A stretch of DNA of 64,000 nucleotides from Closterium sp. NIES-65 (lineage: Eukaryota > Streptophyta > Zygnematophyceae > Desmidiales > Closteriaceae), in contig CANXME010000784.1 in NCBI GenBank assembly GCA_948144175.1, positions 1,084,001 to 1,148,000 on the forward strand, in the 5' to 3' direction. The notes beneath the pieces were generated by a model, which made no database searches, was not told the DNA's origin, and saw nothing but the letters and a program-made list of their open reading frames with translations. Every line of letters starts with the position of its first letter. Positions within the stretch are counted from its first letter, which is position 1. The translations under genes were made by a program, and so were the position numbers. This document shows, in pieces, positions 32,590 to 43,600 of the stretch.

Positions 32590-34002
32590 GTGCTAGTTTT
32601 CGATGCTGAGGGCCGCCCAGTGAAGTTTGACACCTGGCTAGACGACCTGCACCTCTATCTACAGCTCACAGCCAAGGACGACATCTCACTGTACGACCAC
32701 GCCCTAGGCCATGTCACTGCCCCTGCTGCTACTGCTGACAGCATTGCCCGCTCACAGTGGCAGACTCGTGATGCCCACGCTTGCTTCGCTATTCGCAACT
32801 CCCTGCCGATAGATGAGCGCGAGCACTTTGGCCAGCACAAGACTGCACAGGCACTGTACACAGCTGTCGTTGCTCGCTACTCCTCACCTGCCTCTGCCGC
32901 CCTAGGCCGTCTCTCCCTCCCCTACCTGTTTCCCGACCTGGCCTCGTTCCACACAGTCGCTGACCTCTTCACGCACCTCCGTACAAGTGAGGCCCGCTTC
33001 CGTGCCGCCATGCCTGATGAGTTCCTTGCCACGCACCCCCCCCCCACTCTCTGCCACCTAGTCACCCGCCTCCCTGACAAACTGCGTGCTGTTAGGGATC
33101 ACTTCCTAGCTTGCTGCCCCACTGAGCTCACCATTGCCCTCTTCGAGAAGGAATTGCTTGCAACTGAGGCTAGCATCGTAGCTGTAGGTGCCTCTCGTGG
33201 CGAACCCCGTACCCCGTTCTTTGAGGGGTGTTCTCCTTCCCCCCTTCTTCCCTCTGTCACCTCTTCTGCTGCTGTCGACCTCCTTGGTGCTGAGAAGGTC
33301 GGTACTGCGTCTGCTTCAAGCGGGCGCCGCAGCGGCAAGGGCAAAGGGGGCAAGGGAGGAGGTGGTGACGGCGGGGGAGGCGGCGGTGGGGGTGGTGGCG
33401 GCGGTTGGGGTGGTGGTGGGACTGGTGGGGCTAGTGGTAGCGGTGGGGGTGGTGGCGGCAGCGGCGGGGGAGGTGGCAGGGGCGGAGGCGGTGGTGGGGG
33501 TGGCGGTGGACGCGGCGGCGGCAGGGGTTGGGGTGGTCGAGGAGGTGGCGGCGGCAGTGGTGGTCGTGGAGGCGCTGGCGGTGGCCAGGGCCAGCAGCAC
33601 ACTCCGTCGCCCCAGGAGGTCCGTGAGTGGTACTCACAGCACAGGGGGGGGGGGGGGGGGGTTGGCTTTAGCTGCACGTACGTCATTCGCACAGGTGACC
33701 GCACTGGTCAGCCGTGTGGGGGATCGCACGCCACACAGCGCTGCTTCGCTCGTCTCAACGATGCTTGGCGTGTTCAGTTCCCTCAGGCCACTGAGCTGCC
33801 CCGCTGGCTTGATCTCCTGAGGAAGGGGATTGATATCTATGCTCTAGACTTTGATGCTATTCTATCTACTATGTATGTGATGTCTACTAGTGGAGAGGGT
33901 GCTGAGTACCTGTGTGTGCCGCCCGACCCGGGCATTAGGTCTAGAGTGTCTGCCGCTCCAGGTACTCGCGTGTCTGCTACCCCAGGTGTTGGTGGGGCCA
34001 CT
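32590..34002 (+). pseudogene. Copia-D Gag
   Basis: It reads VFDAEGRPVKFDTWLDDLHL, then an Ala-rich UBN2-type Gag, a poly-Gly stretch of ~80 residues (33330-33590), VREWYSQH and the zinc-type motif CTYVIRTGDRTGQPCGGSH (C at 33672, 33714 and on). Gypsy-E follows after the CCACT target site. Fossil. Confidence 0.8.
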
Positions 34003-34404
34003 TGTCACAGGATCGAATTCTCAATCGAAACTTGTGACTAAAACTGAACACAAGGCCTATTTATACTCGGAAAGTACAAGGATAAACGAGATAAAACGAA
34101 CCTTCGGGAACACACCCTTCTCGATACTACAATCACAAGTGCGCATAAGCACGCAAGTCTATTGGCACTTGGGATTACGCCCAGATTACACCGTATACAC
34201 CACTGTCGGCGCTGTCGGTGCCGTATAATAGGTATGTCGGTGGGAAAAGTAGGAAATAAGAGAAATAAATAGAAGGCTCTAGGAAATAGAATAGTAGGCT
34301 GATTGAGATGAGATAAAGACCAAAATAAAGAGGAGAAAAGGGAGAATGGGATAACGGAAAAATATAATAGTGAGAAAATATTATAACGGGGACGTCCTCT
34401 CACA
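34003..34404 (-). repeat. Gypsy-E left LTR (3' LTR)
   Basis: 402 bp, TGTCACAGGATCG...CGTCCTCTCACA. Confidence 0.92.
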
Positions 34405-34414
34405 CTTCCCCCCC

Positions 34415-37400
34415 TCAAAGCTGGGTGGTAGAAGTAACACCCTGCTTGACAAGGTAGTCCTGTAGAGGACGGCGGGCGTTATCCATGTCATGTTCAGGTA
34501 CCCAGGTATCCTCGAAAGGATCATAGCCTTTCCAACGAATCAAGAGCTCCAAGGTGCCGCTACGTCGTCGCCGGTGCGCCAGAACGGCTTCGACTTCGTA
34601 CTCGGGTTCCCCATTAACGATCACTGGCAGTGGCGGCGGCGGCTGGCGACCTTTGAAGACCGTGTTTGGGTCCCGATAGGGCTTGAGAAGTTGAACATGG
34701 AAGGCATTGTGAATTCTCCAGGTAGCTGGTAAACGCAAGCAGAAGGTTACTGGAGTGACCTGCGCCTCGACAAGAAAAGGTCCGCAGAAGCGAGGTCGGA
34801 GCTTAGACGGAAGATGGCTAATGTCGAGATTGCGTGTATCCAAAAGCACCTGATCGCCAATCTGGATGGAATGATCGTTGCGACTCCGATCAGCGAGCTT
34901 CTTTTGTTGCTGCTGGATAGTCAGAAGACGTTTATGCGTGCGCTCCCACAATTGGTGCATAGTGGAAATGAAGTCATGTGCGGGTTGCACCGTGGCGGGT
35001 ACTGTTGGTTTGTGAGGCGTGAGTGGGTTGCGACCGTAACAGAGGAAAAAAGGAGTTTGCCCTGTTGCGGCGTGCGTGGCGTTGTTATACGCAAACTCGA
35101 GAACTGGCAGATGTGCATCCCATTTAGAGATATCGTCCTTACACGCTGCTCGCAGAAGCTGTTCGACAATCTGGTTGAGGCGCTCTGTCTGACCATCCGT
35201 TTGGGGATGATAGGCTGATGACATGGCGAGTTTGGTCCCCATGAGCGACATGAGCTCCTTCCAGAATTTACTCGTGAATATCGGGTCTCTGTCGGAGATC
35301 AGTGTTGTTGGAATGCCATGTTGCGAGATGACGTAGCGGAAGAATATTTGCGCTGTCTCCTCGACGCGAGCCGTTGTGTGTGTCGGAATGAAGTGTCCCA
35401 TTTTGGAGAATTTGTCGATGACGACTAGAATGGCGTCGTAACCAGCTTTGGTGGGTGGTAACCCGGTGATGAAGTCGAGGCTAACCACTTGCCAAGGCTG
35501 TTCACGGACTGGAAGAGGCTGTAGTAATCCTGCTTTCTTCTTTTTGCTGCTCTTCATCCGTTGGCATGTGTCGCACGAGGTGACGAATTTTTGTACGTCA
35601 TCCGCCATGTGGGGCCAATAATAATGCTTCGCAATACCGGCAAGCGTCTTGTTACTACCGAAGTGGCCCGCGTAGAGAACATCATGATATTCTTCGAGCA
35701 GTAACTGGCGTAAGGGAGGGTAATTAGGTACCCATATTTTTGTGGAGCCCTTGCGGTATGCGATGTCTTGATCCCAATGTAGAAGATGGCGTTTTTCTGC
35801 TACAGAGACTTCGGGGTCGATGGTGTATCCATGCGTGAAGAGTCCCTTCAAAAGTGGGTTCATGCCATCGATTTGTAAGGCGGCAACATGTGCAGGGCGA
35901 CTCAGTGCGTCTGCCTTGTTCTTGTGCCCCGGCTTATACACGATATCGTAATGGAAGTGGGTTTCGAGAAAGTCAATCCACCGGACCTGCCGCCTGGAGA
36001 GTGTTGGTTGGGTCTTCAGGTACTTGAGGCTGCAGTGGTCGGTGTAGACAGTCGTTTTTCTTCCTTTGAGATAACACCTCCATGCCTTAAATGCGTTGAC
36101 GATGGCGAGGGCCTCTTTGTCATGGATGGGGTAATTGAGTTCTGCCCCGTGAAGTTTTTTACTGAGGTATGCAATGGGTTGCAGTCCCTTCCCTTGATCC
36201 TGCATGAGTACTGCGCCCACTGCTTGATCGCTAGCATCGGCCTCGATGACATAGTCAAGTTCAGTGTCTGGCAGGATAAGAACAGGTGCGGACGTGAGTG
36301 CGGTTTTAAGTTGTTCCACGGCTTCCTGGTGCTTCGCCTCCCATTGATATGGTGTATTCTTCTTCAACAGGTTCGTTAATGGTGCGGCAATCTTAGCGTA
36401 GTTCGGTACGAACCGGTTGTGGTAGTTGGCGAATCCAAGGAACTGTTGTAACTCCTTCACGTTCTCAGGGGTCTTCCACGTTCGCACTGCTTCGATCTTC
36501 TTAGGATCCACGTGAACTCCTTGAGCGCTCACCATATGTCCAAGGAACTGGACTTTTTTCAACGCAAACTCGCTCTTGGATAGTTTCACGTAGAAGCGTT
36601 CTCGTCGAAGAATTTCAAACACCCGTCATAGATGCTCAACGTGCTGCTTCATATCTTTCGAGTAGATCAGGATATCGTCCAAATATACCACCACGCACTC
36701 GTCCAGAAGGGGCCGAAGGATGTGGTTCATTTCCGCCTGAAATGTGGCTGGTGCGTTAGTGAGTCCGAATGGCATCACGAGATACTCGTATGACCCGTAC
36801 CGAGTTCGAAAAGCGGTTTTGTGGATAGAGTTGTCCGCCATACGAATTTGCCAGTATCCCGATCTGAGGTCGAGCTTGGAGAATACCGTAGCACCGCGAA
36901 GTTGATCCAGTAAGTCGTCGATCCGTGGTATCGGGTATTTATTTTTTACAGTCTGCTTGTTCAAGGCACGGTAGTCGATGCACATTCGTAGACTTCCGTC
37001 TGGCTTCGGAGTGAAGAGAACTGGAGCTCCGTACGGCGAAGTCGAAGGTCGAATCAGCCCTTTCTCCAGGAGATACTCTATTTGTTTTTTCATATCGGCA
37101 AGCTCTGTCGGGCTCAGCCGGTATGGTGCTCGAAATGTTGGCTTGGACCCCGGCTCTTCTACGATCTCGTGTTGATGTGTCCGGTATGGCGGTAGTTGAT
37201 CAGGTAAATCGTCAGGGAGAACATCGTGGAACTCTTCAAGAATTTTCTTGACTGCTGGAGGAAGTTCTTGGGTCTGCTTCTCTCCGTTGTCTGCCTCGTT
37301 GACTATCGCCATGAATCCCGCCGTGGTTTGTTTGACGTCTTTTTCAAAGCGTGCGAGTGTCTCGACTGGAATATTTCCCGTGTCGTCCCATTTGGGAAGG

Positions 37401-39415
37401 CTGATTTTCCTCCCGTTGTTGTTGATGTTGGCCGTCTGGTTAACCCAGTTGATCTCGGGGTTGAACTTTTTAAGAAAGTCTCTCCCGAAGATTACGTCGA
37501 GTCCTTTGATATTTGTGACGGGGAGAGCAGGCTTCCATCGAAGGGGTCCAATATGGAGTAGCAACCGTGTTTCCCTGTAGATAGGTAGCTTACTGCCATC
37601 CACCATCGTTGCAGAGAAGCTTGAGGACTTGATGTCACTTCCGAGTCGATCGATTGCCTTTTTGTCATAGACGCTGTGCGATGCCCCGCTGTCCAGGAGT
37701 GCTTGGAGGCGCTGTCCGTTGCAGATCACCTCGAGCAGGAGTGGTGAGCGTTGCTCGGAGTACCCAAAAATAGTCTCATTAATAGGATCATAGGGTACAT
37801 CCCAATATTCAGTACACACCGTGGTTCCACTGCTTTCTTCTGGACAACTAGCTGGCTTGGGCTGCGTGGAGAGGCTCTTCTCCAACGCCAGGAGTAGAGG
37901 TAGTAACCGTACAAGTTGACCCTGAGGGGGTGGATCCGGTCGACGCCTGTGATCCACTGGATGCATCCTTGAGGGGTTTTCGGAGTTTCTGCAGCTTCTT
38001 TTGAACTCCCAGCTGCCTCTTCAGCTGCTTCAGCTCCATAGATTTCTTCCCTGGGGAGTGGAGAGTCGTCTTGGGCTGGTTTTGGGAGAGGACGTTGACG
38101 CCGTGAAAAGGTCTACTCCTTTCCACACTCCTTAATTTTTTCCCCAGCTCCGTAGGCACCGGTACCACTTCTTTAATTGTCTGCTTCCTCTGGAGTTCTT
38201 CCCGGAATTTGTTTATGGCTCCGGACCCGCGAAAATCGCCAGTCTTCATTAAAGCATCTTTGAAAGATAACATTAACGAATTCTGTTTTTTTCCAGGGTC
38301 GAATTGGAGAGTTCCGGTCTTGGTCGAGTCTGTTTTCGCGGAGGTTTTCTTTTCCTCGGCAAATTCCTCTGACAAATTTCGGTCAAGGGGCTTGGGATTT
38401 TGCCATTGATTCTCCAAATCTCGCGCCCAATGCTGTCCTTCAATTTCGATTCGGTCCAGATTGCGCTGACGCTTTCGGATCTGCTTTTCCTCGCCAGCCC
38501 GATCCGCAATCACTGGCGAGATCCGTTTTTTGACCTTTTGTCTTTAGTTTTGCCACTCCCACGAGCTCGGAATGCCGCACGTGCAGATTTCATGTGAAAA
38601 CAGTCGACAATGCGATGTCCGTTTCTGCCGCAAAATTCGCAAAGTGTTTTGTTTTTTGCAGGACGTGAACTCGCGTCGAATTTGTCGACTTCCATGGGGT
38701 CGGCGAACGTGGTTGAAGCCGAGCGATCCCCTTGTCGTGATCCGACGACGTGGGGTCGTCGTGTCCCGGAGTTGACCAAGTCAAAACGCTCCGCGGCCGA
38801 TACGATTTCGCTGTAGCTGCTGCAATTCGCTGCTGCAACCTGGCGCCGAATGTCGGTTTTCAGCCCCGCGATGTAGGACTGAATTTTTTCGCCCTCGGTA
38901 ATGTCGGGAATGCGATTATAAAATTCCTCCATCTGCTGCGTGTATTGCGCGACACTCCCGTATTGCCTATGGTGATGTAATTTTTCGTGCGCAATATAAG
39001 TGAAATTAATCGGCTCAAAACGTTTGAGAAGGTCTGCCCGGAACTGCTGCCACGTGGCTTCGCCCTGGAAAATGCTACTGTTGCTTCCGAGCCACTCAAG
39101 AGCTGGACCGCGCATCAACGTTGTCGCGAGACGAATTTTCTCGCCGTCGTACTCCGTTGTCGTCCATCCGATCGCCGCGAAATAAATTTCCATCGTCGCG
39201 AGCCACCGCCTGACGTCGGATTTTCGATCGCTAGGGTCGAACGATTCCGGCGAGCGAAGTTTCGGAACCTCGAACTGACGCTGCGACTGCTGCGAAGTCG
39301 TTGAAGCAGGAATGTTCATAGTCGAGAGGAGTTGCGTAACGCGCTGCAGTTCGTTTCGCATCTGCTCGTTCTCCAATCGCGACCGTTCAGTCGTCGCTCG
39401 CATCTCCGCTTCCAT
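34415..39415 (-). pseudogene. Gypsy-E Gag-Pol region
   Basis: Gag begins MEAEMRATTERSRLENEQM and carries the retrotransposon Gag block (AMEWLG-like, here ALEWLGSNSSIFQGEATWQQ) and a CCHC knuckle. Pol shows protease, RT ([27 protein letters not shown]), RNase H (LDYVIEADASDQAVGAVLMQ), integrase (HHYYWP-type KHYYWPHMADDV, CDTCQRMKSSKKKKAGL, LDFITGLPPTKAGYDAI) and chromodomain. Fossil, a few breaks. Confidence 0.85.
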
Positions 39416-39527
39416 CTTGGCGATTTGCGCGAAGAGCTGCTGCTAACGTCGTTGGTTGCCGGCGAATCCATCCTGTTCAAAAACCACGCGAGGGGGTTAA
39501 TTCGAAAAGCGCGGAACTGGTACTTAC

Positions 39528-39661
39528 TGTCATAACATTATAGCTTACTTATTTTTGTAGGCTATAGTGGGGTATCCCATAGGGGGTACAACCCAGTTAG
39601 GGTTTCCTATTTGTACTCACTTCGTTCATAGTTCACTCATTCTCTCGTTTACTTCTTCTCA
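39528..39661 (+). repeat. Copia-F 5' LTR
   Basis: 134 bp, TGTCATAACATT...TTCTTCTCA, directly before the primer site. Confidence 0.93.
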
Positions 39662-39712
39662 TGGAATCAGAGCAGGTTCCCCTGTGGGAACTGTGCTTAG
39701 GGCCCACCACCT
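39662..39712 (+). promoter_or_regulatory. Copia-F primer-binding site and adjoining hairpin
   Basis: TGGAATCAGAGCA, then arms GGTTCCC and GGGAAC around CTGT, then AGGGCCCACCAC. Confidence 0.65.
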
Positions 39713-39719
39713 AGAACTT

Positions 39720-40600
39720 TTTTTTCTGCCCTAGCGCCCGCCCTAGCGCCCGCCCTAGCGCCCGCCCTTTCGAGCCGCCCGTTAGCGCCGCCCGTTAGCG
39801 CCGCCCGTTAGCGCCGCCCGTGCGGCCGCCCGTTCGCGCCGCCCGTTAGCGCCGCCAGTAGCGCCGCCCGTGCGGCCGCCCGTAGCGCCGCCCGTGAGCC
39901 GCCGCCCGTGAGCCGCCGCCCGTCGCGCCACCCGTTAGCGCCGCCCGTGCACCGCCGCCCGTGAGCGCCGCCCGTGACGCCGCCGCCCGTGAGCCGCCGC
40001 CCGTGACGCCGCCGCCCGTGACACCGCCGCCCGTCACGCCGCCCCCCCCGTGACGCCGCCGCCTGCCACGCCGCCCGCCCGTGAGCCGGCGCTGCCCGCG
40101 AACCGCCCACCCGTGGGCCTTCAGCCCGCTCGTGAGCCGCCGACGCCGCCGACGCCGCCCACGTCGCCCGTGAGCCGCCGACGCCGCCCGTGAGCCGCCG
40201 ACGCCGCCGAAGCCGCCGAAGCCGCCCTTAAGCAGCCGACGCCGCCGACGCCGCCCGTGAGCCGCCGACGCCGCCGACGCCGCCCGTAAGCCGCCGACGC
40301 CGCAGACACCGCCCGTGAGCCGCCGACGCCACCGACGCCGCCCGTGAGCCGCCGACGCTGCTGCCGCCGCCGCCGCCCGTGAGCCGCCGACGCTGCCGCC
40401 GCCGCCCGTGAGCCGCCCTGGCCGCCCGCCCAGCCGCCCGTGAGCTCCCCGCGCGCCGTCCCAGCCGCCCGTGAGCCGCCTGAGCCGCCCGAGCCGCCCG
40501 GGCCGCCCGCGCCGCCCTAGCCACCCGAGCCGCCCGAGCCGCCCGAGCCGCCCGAGCCGCCCGAGCCGCCCGAGCTGCCCGAGCCGCCAGAGGAGCTGCA
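39720..40600 (+). repeat. GC-rich tandem-repeat leader of Copia-F
   Basis: GCCGCCCGTGAGCCGCCGAC-type units form most of this stretch, ending in GAGCCGCCC hexamer-like runs. Confidence 0.7.
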
Positions 40601-40697
40601 CTCCTGCTCCTGTCGGGCTACTGCTGCTCCTGGGCTGTGTACCTGCGCCGCTGACCTACCCGACTCTTCCTGCCCGGTGAGACTGTCAGCTGCTGTC

Positions 40698-43600
40698 ATG
40701 GCCACCCCCAATGTCCTAGCTTTTGACGCTGAGGGTAGAGCCATTGACTTTGCAGTCTGGATTGAAGACCTGCAGCTGTACTTACTGTGTGATGCGATCG
40801 ATGAGGTCTCTCTCTTTGACTTTGTCTCTGGCGCTGTCCCTGCCCCTCCTGCTGATGCTGATTCCGCCGTTCGCTCCAAGTGGGCGACCCGCGATGCTGC
40901 TGCACGTCTTGCTGTGCGTCGCCACCTCCCTTCCTCCGAGCGTGCCCACTTTAGTCAGTGCAAGACCGCTCAGGCCTTGTACGACGCTGTAGTTGCACGC
41001 TACTCCTCCCCTTCCTCCGCTACGCTGAGCCGCCTCATGCTACCTTTTCTCTTCCCTGACCTCGCTGCCTTTCCCACTGTCGCTGACCTCGTTACCCACC
41101 TCCGCGCTAGTGACGCTCGCTACCGCGCTGCCCTTCCTGCTGAGTTCCGCGCCGCAAACCCTCCTCCCATGTACATCACTCTCTACTTTCTCGTCACCCG
41201 TCTTCCTGAGTCCCTTCGTGTCGTTAGGGACCAGTTTCTCTCTGTCTGTCCCACCACCCTCACTGTCGACCTCCTTGAGGAGTCCCTGCTAGCGGCTGAG
41301 AAGAGCATAGTCGCTGTAGGGGCCTCTCGGGGTGACCCTCGCACCCCCATCTTTGAGGGGTGTTCTCCTTCCCCCCTGCTGCCCTCTGTCGCCTCTGCCG
41401 CTGCGGCCGACCTCGCTGGTTCTGAGTCGGTCGGTGCGGCGTCTGCCCCCAGCGGTAGACGCCGCTCTGGCAAGGGCAAGGGGGGCAAGGGAGCGGGTGG
41501 AGCTAGAGGAGGCAGTGGCGGAGGAGGTGGGGGTGGCGGGGGGAGTGGGGGTGGCGGTGGAGGTGGTGGCGGGAGTGGAGGTACTGGTGGAGGCGGTGGA
41601 GGCGGAGGTGGCGGCGGAGGCGGTAGCGGAGGAGGCGGGGGCGAGGGTACCGGTGGGGGCGGTGGCGGTGGAGACGGGGGTGGTGGTGGAGGCGGGAGTG
41701 GCGGTGGCGGCGGGGGTCGGAGTGGCTCGTCCCAGCGGAGCAGCTCTGGGGGTGGTCAGCGCCAGCAGCAGCAGCAACAGCAGCAGCGCTCTCGCACCGT
41801 CCCCGCCCCTCAGCAGCTCCGTGAGTGGTACTTGCAGCGTCAGCGTGGTGGTGCGTTTGGTCCCTGCCCCTACGTTCTTCGCACCGGCGACCGTGCGGGG
41901 GAGAGGTGTGGAGGCACCCACACAGCCCGCCGCTGCTTTGGCCGCCTGACCGACGCCTGGCGTCAGCAGTTTCCGGAGGCCGCTGAGATCCCCCGCTGGG
42001 GGGAGCTGTCTAGGGCTGGTGTAGCCATTTATGATCTTGACTTCGATGCTATTCTTTCTGCTATGTATGCTGTGACTGGTAGTGATGAGGATGACTGTTA
42101 CCGGTGTTTCCCGCCCGACCCGGGCATTGGTACTGCTGCGTCAGGTACTAGTGAGGCTGCTGCTCTAGGTGCCAGTGCGTCTGTGCTCTCAGGTACTGGT
42201 GAGTCTGCCCTCTCAGGTACTGTGTCGGCTTCGGCCTCTCACACCTTCACCCTTGACTCTGGAGCGTCTCGCTCCTTCTTTCGGGACCGCACTACTCTCA
42301 CGCCGCTGAGTCGGCCGGTTGCGGTGTCCCTGGCTGACCCCTCTGGGGGGCCTGTCCTGTCTCGCTTCTCCACGGTACTTCCGTGTCCGGCGGCCCCCTC
42401 TGGCACCCTGTCTGGTCTCTACCTCCCCTCGTTCTCGACGAACCTGGTGAGTGGTGCTGACCTACAGGATGCGGGTGTCCACCAGTTCACTCCTGCTCGT
42501 CAGCGAGTGACCCACTGCACGGAGGCTAGCACGGGACACCACCTGGCTACGTTTACACGTCGGCCAGGGTCGAGCCTGTACACACTGACCACTGCTTCTC
42601 CTCCAGGTACTGAGTCTGGTAGGGTCCCTTTGTCTGGTCAGGTGTTTGCCGCAGCGTCCAGGTCTGGTCCTGAGTCTTCCCCCTGTTCGTGTCGTCGTCT
42701 GTCTCACGAAACCCTCCTCTGGCACCACCGCCTTGGCCACCCCTCTCTGCTTCGGCTCAGAGGCATGGCCTCCCGTCTTCTTGTGTCTGGTCTCCCCCGG
42801 TCTCTACCTCCCCTTCCTCAGGGCCCTGGCCTTGCCTGTGTCCCCTGTGTCGAGGGGCGCCAGCGTGCTGCCCCTCACTCCTCCCAGTTTCCTCCGACAG
42901 AGGCCCCGCTGCAGACGCTTCACATGGACGTGTGGGGCCCAGCCCGCGTCCGTGGACAGGGTCAGGAGCGCTACTTCCTGCTCGTTGTTGACGACTACTC
43001 GCGTTACACCACAGTCTTCCCCTTGCGCAGCAAGGGTGAGGTTACTGAGGTGCTGATCGACTGGATCCGCGCAGCTCGTCTTCAGCTCAGGCAGAGCTTT
43101 GGCTCCGACTTTCCTGTGTTGCGTCTGCACTCTGACAGAGGCGGAGAGTTCTCCTCTGGCCTTCTGCGTGCCTACTATCGGGCGCGAGGCATCCGCCAGT
43201 CCTTCACGCTTCCGGACTCCCCGCAGCAAAATGGGATTGCTGAGCGCCGCATTGGCATGGTCATGGGCGTCGCCCGTACGTCCATGATGCATGCGGCTGC
43301 CCCCCATTTTCTGTGGCCGTTTGCGGTCAGGTACGCAGCGCATCAGATCAACCTCCACCCCAGGGTCTCCAGGCCGGAGACCTCCCCAGCCCTGCTGTGG
43401 ACGGGGAAGGTTGGCGATGCGTCGGCGTTCCGGGTCTGGGGATCTCGGGCGTTTGTCCGCGACTTGTCTGCGGACAAGCTGTCCCCTCGCGCTGCTCCCT
43501 GCGTCTTCCTAGGGTTCCCCCCCCGACGCCCCTGGGTGGCAGTTCTACCACCCCTCCTCTCGACGTGTTCTGTCCTCCCAGGACGTCATGTTCGATGAGT

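Noticed and set aside
33099-33704. Proline-rich frames opposite the poly-Gly tracts
   Set aside because: They are antisense shadows of the Gag Gly-rich region in Copia-D; similar ones lie opposite the Gag of B and F.
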